Made by a program: the position numbers and the translations under genes. A stretch of DNA of 64,000 bases from the NCBI GenBank assembly GCA_024641665.1, contig JAHECP010000005.1:21005-85004 (forward strand), written 5' to 3'. The notes beneath the pieces were generated by a model that did not search any database, was not told the origin of the DNA, and saw nothing but the letters and a program-made list of their open reading frames with translations. Positions 52,691-61,111 of the stretch are shown here, in pieces (position 1 is the stretch's first letter; each line of letters opens with the position of its first letter). Origin of the DNA: Acidobacteriota bacterium (GTDB lineage: Bacteria > Acidobacteriota > Vicinamibacteria > Vicinamibacterales > JAHECP01).

Positions 52691-54875
52691 GAATCCTCAG
52701 TACCGCCTCGCGCGCGGCCGCGCCGAGCCGGTTGGCGGATATTGCCTTCTCCAGCACCGGGAGCGCGCTCCTCGCCGCGGGGCCGATCGCGCCGAGCGCG
52801 AGCGCCACGCGGTTCAGCACGATTCCGCTCTCGCCCTTGGTCTGGAACCGGTTGACGAGAGCCGGGACGGCGGCGCTTGCCGCGGGCCCGATGGCCCCGA
52901 TCGCGTCGGCGACGGGGAAGCGGACGTAGTCCACCGGGTCGTCGAGCGCCCGAACGAGGTCGGGAACGGCGCCTGCCGCCTGCGGCCCGATGTTCTTCAA
53001 GGCGACGGCGGCAAGGTCGCGGACGCGGGGGCTGGAATCGGCGAGAGCCTTGGCGAGCACGGGCACGGCCGGGGCCGCGGCCGCCTGCACCTGGCAAAGC
53101 GCCCACGCCGCCGCGGCGCGAACCTCCGGGGCCGCGTCGCCGAGCGCCGCGCTCAACACGGGAACCGCCGACGCGGCGTCCGGCCCGAACGCGCCGATGG
53201 CGCGAAGCAGGTCGGGACTCGTTGCGGCGCCAGCCCCCTTGAGCTTCTCGACGTAGTAGGACAGCGGCCATCCCCGATAGACTGGGGCCCCTGCCGTCGC
53301 CGGCCGGGCCGCAGTTTCCGTTCGCGCGGCGGGGGCCGGCTGCTCGACGCTCGGGACCTTCTCCAGTACGACCGAGTGGACGCCGAGGTTGTAGCCTGCC
53401 GACCGTTCGTCCTTGCCCTGGCAGACGAACGAGATGACGTGGCGTCCTTTCGTGAGATCGAACCAGCCGAGCGGATGGTCCACCGCGACCAACACCTCCG
53501 GCAGATAGTTGTGATACACCTCCGGCCCTGTCGCCGCCGGCTCGGAGGTGGCTGCCTTCCGTGGGTCGACGTTCGTCGGCCCGTCGTCGAGAAGCGCGAC
53601 GTAGTCGCCGTAGTTCGGCGCCTGCGCGAGAGCGACGATGATCTCGTAGCGGCCCGCTTCCCGGACGTCGATCGGAATGTTGATTCTCGATCCCTTGCCG
53701 GCGGCCTCGAACGCGACGACGTTCTTGGCCCAGTCCACCTCGAGCTGGACCGAGGCGGTCCCACCGGTCGCCGTCACGTCCTTGATCGAATTCTCCGGCG
53801 CGATCTGCTCGGCGTTGCCGAGCGGCAGGCGGGCCTCGCCGTAGGGCGGCTCCTCGAGATCCTCGTTGACGCCCTTCTGGTACCAGAACGCGACGCTCGA
53901 GAAGAAGTCGGGCCGTTCCTCGAAACCGGTCTTCAGCGTGCCGTCCGGGTTGTACGTCCACCCGGCGTGCTCGATACCCGCCCAAAGCGATCGTGTGAAT
54001 GGGATGGGATCGGGAATGTGCCAGCGGTCGCCGGTCAGGCGCGCTCCGAGGCGGACGCCTTCGGTGACCGGCGTGCCGGCGTACAGGCCGGCCGCGACGC
54101 GCAGATCCCACGCGTCGGTGAAGTAGTCTTCGCTTCCCGTCCCGTAGATCTGCGGATTGGACGCACCGTCCACGTAGAACAGGTCGTCGCCTTCGCCAAA
54201 CCAACCGACCTGGGACTGGATCACGTTCAGCACGGTTCCGACGTAGTGCCCGGAGCCCTTGAGGCTCACGAACTCGTAGTTTTTGCCGGCGATTGCAGGC
54301 CGCTCCTGCCGGTAGTACGCGTGGAAGTAGTCGATGTCGTCGGGCAGCGACGGGTATTTCCGGTAGTCCACGTGGTAGTAGAACATCGGCACCCAGCGCG
54401 CACCCTCGTTGGTGACGGTGATCCGACAGGCCTTGCGGAACGGCATCGGCCAGTACTCGTTGCGCGCGCGGCCGAAGGAACTGTTCCGCACCATCATCGT
54501 GTTCAGATCACGCTCGTATCCGTGGCCGACGCCGAAGAAATCCCCGAGCGGGGCATCGACGGCCGGCGTCTTCAGGCCGTCGTAGTAGACGCGGATGCGC
54601 ACGAGTCGTGACCACGCAAACTCGTTGTCGGCGACGGTCACCCAGATGTGCGTCACCATCCCTGGGCCGCCCAGGTCGGCCATGACCAGCGTCTCCCCGG
54701 GCATGATCTTCCGGCTGTCGTCGTTGCTGAAGACGGCGCGGTTGTCGCTCGACACCCGGCCGGCGGTGTACGTCTTGGAGCGAGCGAGGCCCAGCGGATC
54801 GAGCAGGTCGCCAGGCGTCTGCGCCCAGCCGGACTGGGAGACGAGGACGAGGACGGCGGTCATCCACCACTTCAT
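52662..54875 (-). CDS. GH172 (DUF2961) secreted protein with C-terminal HEAT repeats, paralogue (737 aa)
   Basis: Same architecture as its convergent neighbour: a signal peptide (MTAVLVLVSQSGWAQ; not a lipoprotein), then the GH172 core with MPGETLVMADLGGPGMVTHI, APLGDFFGVGHGYERD, FGEGDDLFYVDGASNPQIYG and GTGSEDYF. A CBM-like sandwich follows, and HEAT repeats (APEVRAAAAWALCQVQ; VDYVRFPVADAIGAIG) end with IQGKPVPTWW. AGGAGG lies 7 bases before the ATG at 54875. The shared residues through all three parts indicate duplication of the whole fused gene. A periplasmic or surface furanosidase is the likely role; the signal difference suggests a different cell location from the lipoprotein copy. Confidence 0.85.
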   Translation of the reverse strand: MKWWMTAVLVLVSQSGWAQTPGDLLDPLGLARSKTYTAGRVSSDNRAVFSNDDSRKIMPGETLVMADLGGPGMVTHIWVTVADNEFAWSRLVRIRVYYDGLKTPAVDAPLGDFFGVGHGYERDLNTMMVRNSSFGRARNEYWPMPFRKACRITVTNEGARWVPMFYYHVDYRKYPSLPDDIDYFHAYYRQERPAIAGKNYEFVSLKGSGHYVGTVLNVIQSQVGWFGEGDDLFYVDGASNPQIYGTGSEDYFTDAWDLRVAAGLYAGTPVTEGVRLGARLTGDRWHIPDPIPFTRSLWAGIEHAGWTYNPDGTLKTGFEERPDFFSSVAFWYQKGVNEDLEEPPYGEARLPLGNAEQIAPENSIKDVTATGGTASVQLEVDWAKNVVAFEAAGKGSRINIPIDVREAGRYEIIVALAQAPNYGDYVALLDDGPTNVDPRKAATSEPAATGPEVYHNYLPEVLVAVDHPLGWFDLTKGRHVISFVCQGKDERSAGYNLGVHSVVLEKVPSVEQPAPAARTETAARPATAGAPVYRGWPLSYYVEKLKGAGAATSPDLLRAIGAFGPDAASAVPVLSAALGDAAPEVRAAAAWALCQVQAAAAPAVPVLAKALADSSPRVRDLAAVALKNIGPQAAGAVPDLVRALDDPVDYVRFPVADAIGAIGPAASAAVPALVNRFQTKGESGIVLNRVALALGAIGPAARSALPVLEKAISANRLGAAAREAVLRIQGKPVPTWW

Positions 54876-54952
54876 GCGATTCCTCCTGGCGAAGTCGGAG
54901 CCGGATTTGGCTCTGACGCCGGGCCCGGAGCGCCCGGCGCCGCTGGCCGGTC

Positions 54953-57040
54953 CTACTGGCGCACGAGCAGCACGTAGTCGAGGCCGAAACGGTTGCCGGG
55001 CAGCGCCTTCGGATTCGGCTTCAGCGCCACCGCGGTCAGCGTGTTGTCGCCCTTCTTCAGTTCGACGTTCGAGAGGGTCGGGTGCAGCCAGTAGAGGGTG
55101 GGTGAATAGCCGTCGATCGGTGAACCCACCGGCCGGCCGTTCACGCGCAACTGGTGCCGGCCGTAGCTCGGCGACTGGCACACGTTGAGCGTAACCGTGT
55201 ACCGGCCCGCTTCCGGCACCCGGAAGTGCACCGTCAGCCTGTCGCCCGTCCGCGCGCCGCTCCAGACTAGGTGCTCGGCATTCGAGCAGTTCGCCAGGTG
55301 CTCGGTCCCCGCACGCCCACCCGTTTCCTCGTGGGGCAGCGTTTCGCCCTCGAGCGGTTCCAGCATCTTCGCGCGGTCGCCCAGGTCCACCGGAGAGAGC
55401 AGCGCGCGGTCGATCGGCAGGGGGCCCGGCGTCCCGGGCCTCGCGTACCAGTAGACGACATGGCTCCAGGTCGGGCGGCAGGGCATCCAGTGCCACATCT
55501 CCTGGTCGAACCGGATCGACGAGCGGAAAGGCAGCGCGTCGAGCATGTACCAGCGGTTCAGGCTGATGTGCCCGCCGCTCCATGGGCCGTCGACCCGCGT
55601 CTGCGCGTGATAGGGCTGCGTGAACTTCTCGTTGTAGCCGTACGCAAACCCGTAGTCGTCCTCGGTCCCGGTGCCGAACGTGCTCGGGAAGGACTCGCCG
55701 TCCACGCGGATCTTCTGGTCGCCCTCGCCCCACCAGACGAGGACCGGGTTCGCGATCTCGTAGACGGTCCCCACCACCTTGCCCTGGCCGTGCGTCGTCA
55801 GAACGTTCGTGTCGAACGGCGGCCAGCTGTCGCGCGTCAGCGCGCCCCACTGCGCGTGCAGGTGCCAGTCGTGCGCCGCGAACCGCCGCGTGCCGACCCG
55901 CATGCGCACGTCCACGGCGTAGGGCACCGGGCCGGCATTCGTGAGGTTCACCGTCATCGATCGGCCAAACGGCATCAGGAGCCGGCTGGTCATGTGGCCG
56001 TCGGCGGTGACGGTGAAGAACAGGTTCTCGTAGGCGTTGACGCCGGGACCGGAGCCGAAGAAATCGCCGAGCGGCACCTCGATGCTCCGCTCGCCGTCGA
56101 AGATCACCTGGAGCAGCAGGTTGCGCCAGGCGTTGTCGGGTCGCGCGGGATCCTGCCAGGGAACGTTCTCGTCGGTGTCGCGCACGCGAGCCGACCACTC
56201 GTACACTGCCTTCTCGCCGGTGACCTCCGGCAGGTGCCGGGTTTCGCTTGGCGGAATCGTCAGGTGGGCGTCAACCCACCGGGCGTCGGCCGGGGCCGCC
56301 GCCGGTTTCGGCGCCGTGAGCGCCCTCGCCGCGCGAGCGATTGCGTCCTTGAACTTATCGGCGTGCCGCGGGTCGAACGTCTCGACGCGCGTGCCCGGCT
56401 CGTAGTCGCGGTGGCCAATCTCGTAGTAGAGCCGAAGGCGCCTGGGCTGCGATCCGGGCTCGGAGGCGGATGGGGAACCGGAGTGGGCCCCCGGCGATGT
56501 CTCGTCGTTCTGCTCGACCGTGATCTTCAAGGACCGGGCGTACGGGAGCGGGAAGTACAGGTTGCCGCCCGTGCCGCTCACGTAGGAGAAGACCGGCGCG
56601 AAAGGCGCACGGCTCCCGTCGAACAGCGCGGAGAGCGGCGCGGTGAGGCGGGGCGCCTCCTCGCCGTCGAAGTAGAAGCGCACGCGGTTGGTCAGCGTCG
56701 GATTGGCGGACCAGATGCGCGTGACGGCGCCCGGGCCGACGAGGTTCGCCATGACGTGCTCGGTGCGGCCCTCGCGCGTCTCGGTGCGCACGTACTGTCC
56801 GACGTCATGGTTGTCGAACCAGGCGTCGCCGCCCTTGCGGCTCTCGCGGCTGTAGCTGCTGGCCATCGCGTGCGTGTAGAAGGGGCGCGGCTCGCGGGCC
56901 AGTTCCTCGAAGTCGGTCATCTCGCGGAGCAGCGTCTCGACGGAGACCGCCGGCGTGCGCCAGCCGCAACCGGCGGAGGCGAGGAGGAGCGGGGCCGTCA
57001 GCACGATGAGACCGAGGAGCGCGACCCGGCGACACGTCAT
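54953..57040 (-). CDS. GH172 (DUF2961) lipoprotein, divergent third copy without HEAT repeats (695 aa)
   Basis: Lipoprotein (lipobox LASAGC). Core motifs are HVMANLVGPGAVTRIWSANP, EVPLGDFFGSGPGVNAYENL, SRLLMPFGRSMTVNLTNAG, WWGEGDQKIRVDGESFPSTF and GTGTEDDYGFAYGYNE, a variant of GTGSEDYF that keeps the Glu. A longer segment with an extra APLSALFDGSRAPFAPVFSY copy lies N-terminal, suggesting a split or duplicated first half. A C-terminal beta-sandwich (RVPEAGRYTVTLNVCQSPSY) corresponds to the CBM-like domain of the other two. GAGAGGTG precedes the ATG at 57040. It is 77 bases downstream of nothing else on this strand except its paralogue, so it may be co-transcribed with it. Confidence 0.82.
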   Translation of the reverse strand: MTCRRVALLGLIVLTAPLLLASAGCGWRTPAVSVETLLREMTDFEELAREPRPFYTHAMASSYSRESRKGGDAWFDNHDVGQYVRTETREGRTEHVMANLVGPGAVTRIWSANPTLTNRVRFYFDGEEAPRLTAPLSALFDGSRAPFAPVFSYVSGTGGNLYFPLPYARSLKITVEQNDETSPGAHSGSPSASEPGSQPRRLRLYYEIGHRDYEPGTRVETFDPRHADKFKDAIARAARALTAPKPAAAPADARWVDAHLTIPPSETRHLPEVTGEKAVYEWSARVRDTDENVPWQDPARPDNAWRNLLLQVIFDGERSIEVPLGDFFGSGPGVNAYENLFFTVTADGHMTSRLLMPFGRSMTVNLTNAGPVPYAVDVRMRVGTRRFAAHDWHLHAQWGALTRDSWPPFDTNVLTTHGQGKVVGTVYEIANPVLVWWGEGDQKIRVDGESFPSTFGTGTEDDYGFAYGYNEKFTQPYHAQTRVDGPWSGGHISLNRWYMLDALPFRSSIRFDQEMWHWMPCRPTWSHVVYWYARPGTPGPLPIDRALLSPVDLGDRAKMLEPLEGETLPHEETGGRAGTEHLANCSNAEHLVWSGARTGDRLTVHFRVPEAGRYTVTLNVCQSPSYGRHQLRVNGRPVGSPIDGYSPTLYWLHPTLSNVELKKGDNTLTAVALKPNPKALPGNRFGLDYVLLVRQ

Positions 57041-57130
57041 GCGGCACCTCTCGCCCGGTCCGCCGTGCGGCCGATCGTCCGGCCGTCGGGGCCGGCAGGT
57101 CGTCCCGCCACAGCGGGGAAGTTCGTTTCC

Positions 57131-57505
57131 GGACACTTCCGGACACCTCTACGCGCGCGCGTGAGGCGAGAACTCGCGAGCCACGATGTGTTCCTGGGGG
57201 CCTGTACGGGCTCGAGGACGTCCGTGCTCGGCAAAGGCGCGGTGCTTCCTTCCCAGTCCTCATCCCGCGCCGGAGCAGAGCGGTCGATTTCTCGTCTGGC
57301 CATGACCAGATTCATACCGCGCAACCCGCCCCGGCTGTCAACTGCAGCCTCATCCCGCAGAACGTTCAAGCGGCGCGAGGAGCTGCGGAATTTGCCGACG
57401 ACGTTCGAGCCGGCTACCCAGTTCGCCTGGTCGGTTGGCCAACCAGGCCAAAATTTGAGCGTCGTTGGACACCATTGGACACCCCTACGCGCGCGCGCGC
57501 GTAGG
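57131..57505. repeat. Dispersed intergenic repeat, copies B and C with Z-DNA-like palindrome
   Basis: Two GGACAC blocks (57131-57158 and 57467-57494) flank a copy of the second block (57386-57441), which contains GCCGACGACGTTCGAGCC. The 10.8 kb region has both blocks. Block C runs into a perfect palindrome, CCTA-(CG)7-TAGG (57484-57505), an alternating purine-pyrimidine run. No gene is supported from 57041 to 57542. Confidence 0.65.
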
Positions 57506-57542
57506 CCGGAGCGGTGGGGCACACAGCGGGTCGAGCAGAAGG

Positions 57543-57843
57543 TCACGAGGAAGTTGGAGCACCCGGCTGGCGCATCTCGACCTTCCCTAAGAGGTGGCCC
57601 CCTTCCTCCACGACGAGACGAGGCGACGTGATGTCACCGGTCACCGAGCTCGTAGCTCGAATCACGATTATCTCGCCAGCCATCACATTACCCGTGACCG
57701 CGCCCAGAATCACCGCGGCCTTTGCGGAGATGGCCGCCTTGCTGACGCCGTGTTTCCGCAGGAGGTCCGCCACCGGCACGCCGCTCTCGGCATCCTTACA
57801 GGATCCCGACGATCTGGCTCTCACTGAATTTGGACTTCCGCAT
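57543..57843 (-). pseudogene. Chimeric relic: IS3 OrfA start fused to a bactofilin tail
   Basis: The minus strand opens MRKSKFSESQIVGIL (57843 to about 57799), then after a frameshift KDAESGVPVADLLRKHGVSK, the classic N-terminus of IS3/IS911-type OrfA. From about 57737 the reading continues AAVILGAVTGNVMAGEIIVI then SSVTGDITSPRLVVEEGGHL LGKVEM. This is the repeat pattern of a bactofilin (polymer-forming DUF583) C-terminus. Neither half is complete, so it is a junction scar from a past insertion and deletion. Confidence 0.65.
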
Positions 57844-57951
57844 GACCGCTCCTGACTCCGAGCAGTCTACTCTCAGCTGTCAGGCGATCGGGGAAGCTTA
57901 CGAACGTGCTTTAGGGCGCCCTGACGGTACCCCGAACGGTCACCGTAAGTG

Positions 57952-58027
57952 TGGCGTCCCCAACGGGATTCGAACCCGTGTTTCGGCCTTGAAAGGGCCG
58001 CGTCCTGGGCCTCTGGACGATGGGGAC
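57952..58027 (-). tRNA. tRNA-Glu (UUC)
   Basis: On the minus strand a complete cloverleaf is visible: acceptor GTCCCCA/TGGGGAC, D-arm with CCAGAGGCCC, anticodon loop CTTTCAA (anticodon TTC), T-arm GGTTCGAATCC, and an encoded CCA end (57954-57952). Confidence 0.92.
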
Positions 58028-58173
58028 CGGAGGGGCGCGAAACGAAAACCCCTCATTTTAGCATGGGGTCAACGCAACCAACGCGCTGCCGCGTGGCGGC
58101 CGCGTCCGGGCGTCGCTCTGGCGTCCCCGCCCCGTAAGGGTAGAATGCCCCGACGCAGCCAAGGAGCACGGCC

Positions 58174-59067
58174 ATGAAGACGCTCGCCCTCACCGTGGTT
58201 TCGCTGCTGCTGGCCCCGCTCGGCGCCGTGCAGGCGCCGGCGCCCGCCCAGCGACAACTCAAGGTGTTCGTGTCGGTGGACATCGAAGGCATCGGCGGCA
58301 TCGGTACGCCGGCGATGACCAGCGCCACCGGCAAGGACTACGCCCTCGCGCGCCGCCTCATGACGGACGAGGTCAACGCGGTGATCTCCGCCCTCTTCGA
58401 CGGCGGCGCCACGGACGTCGTCGTCAACGATTCCCACGGGGACATGCAGAACCTTCTGCACACCGAGCTCGATCCGCGCGTCCTCTACGTCCAGGGCGCC
58501 ATCAAGCCCTACGGTATGGTCGAGGGCCTCGACGCCACTTTCGCCGCCGTCGTCCTGCTGGGGTGCCATGCCCGCGCGGGCACGCCCCAGGCGTTCATCG
58601 CCCACACGGGAAGCGGGAGCGTGAAGGGGCTCTGGCTGAACGGCGTCGAGGTCGGCGAGGGCGAGCTCAACGCGGCGTACGCCGGCTCGCTCGGCGTGCC
58701 CGTCGTGCTCGCCGCCGGCGACGCGGCGTTCGTCACGCAATTCACGAAAACGGTCGAGGCCGAGACGGTCGTCACCAAGACGGCCGTCACTCCGCAGGCG
58801 GCCGTGCTCCGCCATCCGAGCGTCGTGCGGGAGGAGCTGGTCCGCGCGGCGGGCCGCGCGCTCGCGAGCCTCTCGAGCGCCAGGCCGTGGACCGTTCGCA
58901 CGCCGGTGGAGGTCCGGATGCAGTTCGCGGACACGACCCGGCCGCAGATCCTGACGGCCATCCCGGGCGTGCGCCAGGTGGACGGCTATACGGTCACCGT
59001 GACCGCCGACGACATGGCCGCGGCGTACCGCCTCATCCGCCTGATGTACCGGTTCGTGTCGATCTGA
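58174..59067 (+). CDS. Secreted M55-family D-aminopeptidase (DppA-like) (297 aa)
   Basis: Zinc peptidase of the DppA family, which removes N-terminal D-amino acids from small peptides. Seen: a signal peptide (LTVVSLLLAPLGAVQA), VSVDIEGIGGIGTPAM (D-x-E metal site), VVVNDSHGDMQNLL (His ligand), VLLGCHARAGTPQAFIAHTG (His residues), and GEGELNAAYAG (catalytic/metal Glu region). A signal peptide is unusual, since DppA of Bacillus is cytoplasmic. Such an enzyme could trim peptidoglycan-derived peptides. The next gene follows by 5 bases. Confidence 0.82.
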   Translation: MKTLALTVVSLLLAPLGAVQAPAPAQRQLKVFVSVDIEGIGGIGTPAMTSATGKDYALARRLMTDEVNAVISALFDGGATDVVVNDSHGDMQNLLHTELDPRVLYVQGAIKPYGMVEGLDATFAAVVLLGCHARAGTPQAFIAHTGSGSVKGLWLNGVEVGEGELNAAYAGSLGVPVVLAAGDAAFVTQFTKTVEAETVVTKTAVTPQAAVLRHPSVVREELVRAAGRALASLSSARPWTVRTPVEVRMQFADTTRPQILTAIPGVRQVDGYTVTVTADDMAAAYRLIRLMYRFVSI

Positions 59068-59072
59068 CGGAC

Positions 59073-60091
59073 ATGTCGGACCGCCGGCGTCACCTCTTCC
59101 TGCTGCTCCTCGTCCTCGCCCCGGCCCTGACGCTGCGCCTCGTCGGCCTGGGCTTCGGCCTGCCGTTCGGCGTGCCCCGACCCGACGAAACGGCCGTTGC
59201 CGGTCCCGCCGTCGGCTTCCTCTCCGGCAACCTGGACCCGGGCTCGTTCTACTACCCGGCGTTTCAGATGTATGTCCTGGCGCTCGTCTATCTCCTGTTC
59301 TACTGGGTGAGCAAGCCGTTCGCCGGCTGGGCCACCCTCGCCGCGTTCGTGGAGAGCCGCCGCCAGAGCCTCGCGCCGTTCTTCTATCCGAGTCGCGGGC
59401 TCGTGGTTGTCATGGGCACGCTCACCGTGTGGTGGGTCTATCTCATCGGCCGCCGTCTGTTCGACCGGACGGTGGGGCTCCTCGCGGCGCTCTTCCTCGC
59501 GCTCGGTTTCCTCCACGTCCGCGACTCGCACTTCGGCGTCACCGACGTCCCGATGACGGGACTCGTCGTCTTGACGGTGCTCCTGATCGTCAAGTGGCAG
59601 GAAGAGGGACGGCTGCGCGACGCCGTGCTGGCCGGGCTGGTCGGCGGTCTCGCCATGTCCACGAAGTACAACGGCCTGGGCGTGGGCGTGCCGTTCGCGC
59701 TCGCGTTCCTGGCGACCTCGCCCTACACGCTGATCGAGTGGAGCCGGTTCGTCCGGGACGTGTCGGCGCAGGGCGCGAGCCTCGAGAAGGGCCACGGGCT
59801 CGTGCTGGCGCGCGGCTGGAGCCACCACGCCACCGTCACCCTGCCCGCCGCGCTCGGCTGGCCGCTCTATCTCGCGGGCGTGGCCGGTGTCGTCGGACTC
59901 CTGGTTGCCAACTTCCGCCGATCGAGATCGATCGTCTCCTCGGCCGGATCGACAACCGGGTGATCGTCGCACGCGCACTGCGGCAGGTCGTCAGGCCGGG
60001 CGACACGCTGTACGTGTCGGGCACGTCCTACGGTCGCCCGCCCCTCGATCTGGACGGCCAGAGCCTCGCTGGACCTGATGTGGGGTCGTGA
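59073..60091 (+). pseudogene. GT39-type membrane glycosyltransferase, internally deleted and frameshifted
   Basis: The first 270 codons encode a PMT/ArnT-like start (LTLRLVGLGFGLPFGVPRPD ETAVAG with the acidic catalytic region; multiple membrane segments; GLAMSTKYNGLGVGVPFALA). After LVANFRR the frame is lost at about 59925. The next frame carries IDRLLGRIDNRVIVARALRQ then VVRPGDTLYVSGTSYGRPPL, the usual C-terminal soluble part. Typical relatives have about 550 residues, so roughly 150 membrane residues are missing. The first reading frame alone ends at 59963. Confidence 0.65.
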
Positions 60092-60154
60092 GCTCGCCGG
60101 AGGGGGCAATGACCTTCGCCCCAGTTCAGCAGCGAAGGGTGGCCTGCCAACCGT

Positions 60155-60179
60155 AGCTCGCTCACGAATGCAGGCGAGC
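60155..60179. repeat. Hairpin repeat (AGCTCGC stem), copy 2
   Basis: AGCTCGCTCACGAATGCAGG followed by CGAGC, nearly identical to 7507-7531. It lies next to the tRNA-Lys gene. Confidence 0.5.
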
Positions 60180-60185
60180 GAAGGT

Positions 60186-60260
60186 TGGTGGGCCGCCTGG
60201 GGATCGAACCCAGGACACCGTGATTAAAAGTCACGTGCTCTACCACTGAGCTAGCGGCCC
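60186..60260 (-). tRNA. tRNA-Lys (UUU)
   Basis: On the minus strand: acceptor GGGCCGC/GCGGCCC, D-arm GCTCAGTGGTAGAGC, anticodon loop CTTTTAA (anticodon TTT), T-arm GGTTCGATCCC, encoded CCA (60188-60186). Confidence 0.93.
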
Positions 60261-60457
60261 CGGAGGATTCAAATCGTAGCACAACTCCCAGTGTCGCAAC
60301 CGGTTGGGCCGGGTCCCCGAGCGCTCGTTGAAAGTGCGTCGTCCGCGGGGCGATAGGTTTATCATGTGGCGAGCCCGATCCGAGGGGCGCCCTCGGTGGC
60401 TCGCCCGGGGGCCTGCCGCGCGGGCTCACGACATGCCGATAGTCGGGAGGTGCGCGA

Positions 60458-60988
60458 GTGGCACCTGCACGCCTGCCTTGGCGCTGGGCGTTGACGTCCT
60501 CGCTGATCGCCGCCGCGTGCGGCGGCGCGCCCGTCGCCCCGTCGCCGCAACCTTCCACCCCTGCGCAGGTGATCCTCACCGCGGGTCCCTACGATCTCTC
60601 GGTGTTCACGGTCAACTCCGGGAACATTTGGCTCTGCTTCGGCACGAGCCCGTCGCCGGTCGACGCGAGCATCTCCCTGGAGATGCAGCTCGAGCCGGCC
60701 GACACGGGGTGGATCGCGCGCACCGACGCCGGCGATCTGACGCTGGAGCTCGCCCCCTCGGGCGGTGGGGTGGCCGGGATCATGCGTGGCTCGGCCGACA
60801 CCTCGGACGGCCAGGGGATCCGGATCCAGGGAACCGACGGTCGCGATGCGCAGGTGTCCGGCCTCAGGGAACCGAGCGGCGATGTCAGCGGCGGCATCTC
60901 CGGCGGTGTGGTGTTCGTAACGGGGCCGGGGTGGTTCAGCTGCTCGGAGAACCGCTGGCGCCTCTCGGCACGAGCCGGACAGACTTGA
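60458..60988 (+). CDS. Small lipoprotein of unknown function (176 aa)
   Basis: The GTG at 60458 follows GGAGGT. The signal with lipobox IAAAC (residue about 21) is followed by a Pro/Ser-rich linker and a beta-rich domain with VILTAGPYDLSVFTVNSGNI and GGGVAGIMRGSADTSDGQGI, ending GPGWFSCSENRWRLSA. It resembles other short secreted beta-proteins of this lineage. No role can be assigned. Confidence 0.65.
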   Translation: MAPARLPWRWALTSSLIAAACGGAPVAPSPQPSTPAQVILTAGPYDLSVFTVNSGNIWLCFGTSPSPVDASISLEMQLEPADTGWIARTDAGDLTLELAPSGGGVAGIMRGSADTSDGQGIRIQGTDGRDAQVSGLREPSGDVSGGISGGVVFVTGPGWFSCSENRWRLSARAGQT

Positions 60989-61111
60989 ACGGTCCGAACC
61001 CCGGACTGAACAGGATCGAGCGGACACGTACGTGCCTGCGGGTGGCCGAGTGCGGACTGCCGGGCAGCAGAGTGCGCGAGGATCGAAGAAAGAAGGGGGA
61101 GACGCCCGCAG

